From: Agaricus subrufescens
Taxonomy: Eukaryota; Basidiomycota; Agaricomycetes; Agaricales; Agaricaceae
Length of the DNA: 64,000 nucleotides
Direction of reading: 5' to 3'
Assembly: GCA_029945375.1 (NCBI GenBank)
Contig: CM057064.1
Coordinates: 62,001 to 126,000 of the forward strand
A program made the translations under genes and the position numbers. Below the pieces are notes generated by a model. It did no database searches. It saw only the letters and a list, made by a program, of their open reading frames with translations, and had not been told where the DNA came from. Position 1 is the stretch's first letter; each line of letters starts with the position of its first letter. Shown piece by piece: positions 61,078-64,000 of this stretch.

Positions 61078-62971
61078 ATGTCTGAATCGAACAGCCAGAA
61101 CGCTGTGTCCAGTCCATGGTCGGACAAACCAATTCACTACCAAAGGCATTTGAGAGTGATAGGTATCGGTGCAGGCGCTTCTGGTCTCTTGTTCGCCTAC
61201 AAGTTGCAAAGATCATTCGAGAATTTTGATCTTACACTCTATGAGAAGAACGAGGACGTCGGTGGGACATGGCTCGAGAATAAATATCCCGGGTGATTGC
61301 TTCTAGGTTAAAACCCCCACGCTGTAGAATACTAACGTAAACGCCACAGTTGCGCTTGCGATATTGCTGCTCATGCCTATACTTGGTCTTTCGAGCCCAA
61401 CCCAAATTGGTCTTCGACATATGCAGGATCTGATGAAATTCATGAATACTTCATCAACTTCGCGAAGAAGTACGATGTACGCAAATATTGTCAATTCAAG
61501 AAACTGGTCTCTCGTGCAGAATGGGACAATGAAAAGGGGCATTGGAGAATTGAAGTCACCGACCTCGAAACAGGGAGCATTGTCAGCGATTGGTGCCATA
61601 TTTTGCTCAATGCTGCCGGGGTTCTCAACGCATGGAAATGGCCAGATGTTCCAGGAATAAAGGAATTTGAGGGGAAGATACTCCATACTGCCAAGTATGA
61701 CAGAAGTGTTGACCTTACTGGTAAAACTGTGGCACTAATTGGGACAGGGTACGCTTTTTATTCCCAGTATTTACTATTCGTTTTTTAATATCCTTCAGGT
61801 CATCGGCAATCCAAGTATTGCCGTCCATTTTACCTAGCGTTAAAAGGGTCATCACTTTCAATCGTTCGGCTTCATATGTGTTCCCTACTCAAGGCTTCCA
61901 ACAACGCCATTATACCGACGAAGAAAAGCGAATGTTTGCCTCTGACCCAAAAAGGCTGCAAGAGCATCGCAGAGAGTTAGATTCTAGTATTAACGCTTTA
62001 TACGCCGTTTTTATGAGGGATTCACCTATGCAGAAAGCTATGACTGCACAAATGCGGGAGGCGATGGCAAATATAGTCAAAGGTTCTGGACTCGAGGGTC
62101 AAGTTATTCCGAAGTACGGTGTGGGATGTCGAAGAATAACTCCCGGTGTCGGGTATCTCGAGGCCCTTGTCGACCCCAAAACGGAGGTAGTAAGCAGCGG
62201 AGTTAAAGCGATCACTCGGAGCGGCTGTTTGAGTGAAGAAGGAAAGGAATATGGTGTTGATGTTATTATTTGCGCTACAGGATTTGACACAAGTTATCTA
62301 CCGAGGTTCCCAATACTGGGACTGAATGGAGTGCCATTGGCCGAAGCATGGAAGGATGAGCCGAAGAACTACCTCGGCATGGCGGCTCCAGGCTTCCCGA
62401 ACTACTTTATGCTTATCGGACCAAATAGTCCCATTGGAAATGGTCCAGTGCTTATTGGAATAGGTACATTTTACCTTGCTCATATATCGCGCGCTCACCG
62501 ACTACGAATGTACTGGCAGAGGCTCAGATCGATTATATACTCAAGCTCGTTAACCGCTATCAATCCGAGAGCGTCCACAGCATTTCCCCCAAATCCGATG
62601 CCGTTAAAGAATTTATGGAGTTCAAGGACGCTTACATGAAAGGTACCGTTTGGGAACAAAATTGTCGTTCTTGGTACAAGAACGGGAGCGCTACGGAGAA
62701 AGTCACCGCCCTTTGGCCCGGGAGCACTCTGCATTATCTCGAGACTCTCGCCGAACCCCGATATGAAGATTGGGACTTCACCTACATCGGTAAAAACCGA
62801 TATGCATACTTAGGGAATGGTTTCTCGCAGACGGAGGTAGATATGACTGCAGATTGGTCGTACTATCTGAGAGATAAGGATGATTCCCCGCTGCTTGGAC
62901 GCGCAAAGCACAGGAAGTTGATGACGAAGTCTGGGACTATCTCAGCTGCCAATCGGGAATATAAACTGTAA
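61078..62971 (+). CDS. Flavin-binding monooxygenase (Baeyer-Villiger type)
   Basis: FAD- and NADPH-dependent monooxygenase. Met at 61078. The FAD Rossmann motif is [17 protein letters not shown], followed by [19 protein letters not shown], and over an intron [30 protein letters not shown] stands where the Baeyer-Villiger fingerprint (FxGxxxHxxxWP/D) is expected, but without the central Gly-His pattern. The NADPH Rossmann motif GTGSSAIQV is split by an intron near 61749-61799. The C-terminal ATG motif is ICATGFDTS. After [15 protein letters not shown] an intron leads to [19 protein letters not shown], and the end is [10 protein letters not shown] with stop at 62971. All exons are open. Oxygenation of a ketone or a hydrophobic secondary metabolite is likely. 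Confidence 0.87.
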
Positions 62972-64000
62972 ATATTGAACTTGTACACTATGTTGAATAT
63001 AACCGCATCGTTCGCAAAAAGTTTATCGTAGTCAGACCTCTATCAATTATCTTCTGTCGCTCGATATACTTGATCGATATATCGTCGGGCTAGCCGTGTA
63101 TGTGATTGAGAAAAGGTTAGACATCAATACTATAGGGAGTAAATGTGGATTGATGATTTGTGTTGAAGTCGTGAGTACTTCGACACTTCATTTCGTGTTC
63201 TCAAATTCTTTTACATGGACTTTGACTTTCGGTCGTGAAGACCTTTCACACAACCCTTTCCTGTGTTACCATTTTTAGTCACTGTAGATCTGCGATCACT
63301 ATCCCCTTCCTGTTCCGCTTACCTTTCAATATTTGTTTTTCTTTTCCCCTTTTACTTCCAAAACTATACAGTTGATACGAGCCGACGTAGCCGGGTATTT
63401 AGGGCGAAAAAGGCACCCGATCATCTCAGTGGATAGCACGTTGACGTTGTAACACTGAGGTGAGTAGATTACTCTAAAATGTCTCTATCTGTAGTGACGC
63501 TGATGTTCGCGTAGTTTGATTTCTATTAGGTAAATTTATTTAGTGGACAACACGTTGACGTTGTAACACTGACTTTGATTTCTATTAATTTGCTGTATAG
63601 ATTGGAATTATAGAGTAGACGGGTCGCCGTTTTGTGAGCCAAGTCGAATTAGACTCCGCGCTGAGTTGAACGCCCCATCCATTCACTTCCAATCCAATTG
63701 TGATATCATATAGATCTCGTTCTCCTGCCCCACAAACCCATATCTTATCACATCCTGTTGTAACTTTAGGTCGTAGGATTACATTATTTTGAACTTCATG
63801 CTTCATCCTAGATCTTATTCTGATATCCTTCGAACGTGACTACACGTGAAAATGTGCCACCTGTACCCCATATTCCCTTCCTCAAACAAGCGAGTTGGAC
63901 AATTTGGCTGTGATCGATGAATAGATTGGCGTCTGCACCTTGGTTTTGGATGTGGTAAGCAAAAACTACAGGGTAATTTCAACGACAGTTCCATCGCAGT
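62972..64000. repeat. 3' flank with duplicated short motifs
   Basis: No gene recognised. CACGTTGACGTTGTAACACT occurs twice (about 63437 and 63551), each preceded by AGTGGA(T/C)A. TTTGATTTCTATTA also occurs twice (63514 and 63574). These may be remnants of a degraded repeat. The window ends without a further supported feature. Confidence 0.45.

Overview
The window is nuclear DNA of a mushroom-forming basidiomycete (Agaricomycetes). The genes carry many introns of about 45-60 bp with GT..AG ends. Gene families typical of the group are present (DUF6699, a TET/JBP-type dioxygenase linked to a transposon, secreted type-B carboxylesterases, GMC oxidoreductase). No operon, bacterial ribosome-binding site or tRNA was seen. 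The species was not identified.

Layout. 1-1605 is AT-rich repeat sequence with an LTR-like look. 1606-13897 (minus) is one gene for a COG2907-like FAD oxidoreductase. Its exons are intact, but a 51-bp intron has been opened by a 10,188-bp DNA transposon (3009-13196) with near-perfect terminal inverted repeats and a 6-bp CAGAAC target duplication. On its minus strand the element carries a TET/JBP-like 2OG-Fe(II) dioxygenase, a protein with an N-terminal Cys cluster and a J-domain-like tail, and a DDE integrase-type transposase. On its plus strand it carries a truncated, frameshifted 5' part of a host amidohydrolase gene.

14-31 kb is ordinary gene space: carboxylesterase A, GMC oxidoreductase, a small Cys/His protein, alpha/beta hydrolase, an F-box/LRR-like protein, roadblock dynein light chain, Rho1 GTPase, an AKAP7-like 2H phosphoesterase and a membrane-anchored aspartic protease. 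31-37 kb has a P450, a GNAT acetyltransferase, peptidyl-tRNA hydrolase 2 (with a micro-exon) and a DUF6699 protein.

37529-45306 is a full-length LINE with 14-bp target duplications, a poly(A) tail and two open ORFs joined by a TAATATG stop-restart. 46-54 kb holds two phosphate-type MFS permease paralogs facing each other across carboxylesterase B, a paralog of esterase A with a 3' frameshift. 56.5-63 kb has a second GNAT, a broken paralog of the small Cys/His protein interrupted by a 349-bp MITE, and a Baeyer-Villiger-type flavin monooxygenase.

The most unusual object is the 10.2-kb transposon. It combines an integrase-like transposase, a DNA-modification-type dioxygenase and a captured host gene fragment in one TIR/TSD-bounded unit sitting in a host intron. 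Exon structures were built by hand from splice signals and recalled family conservation; no database search was run.
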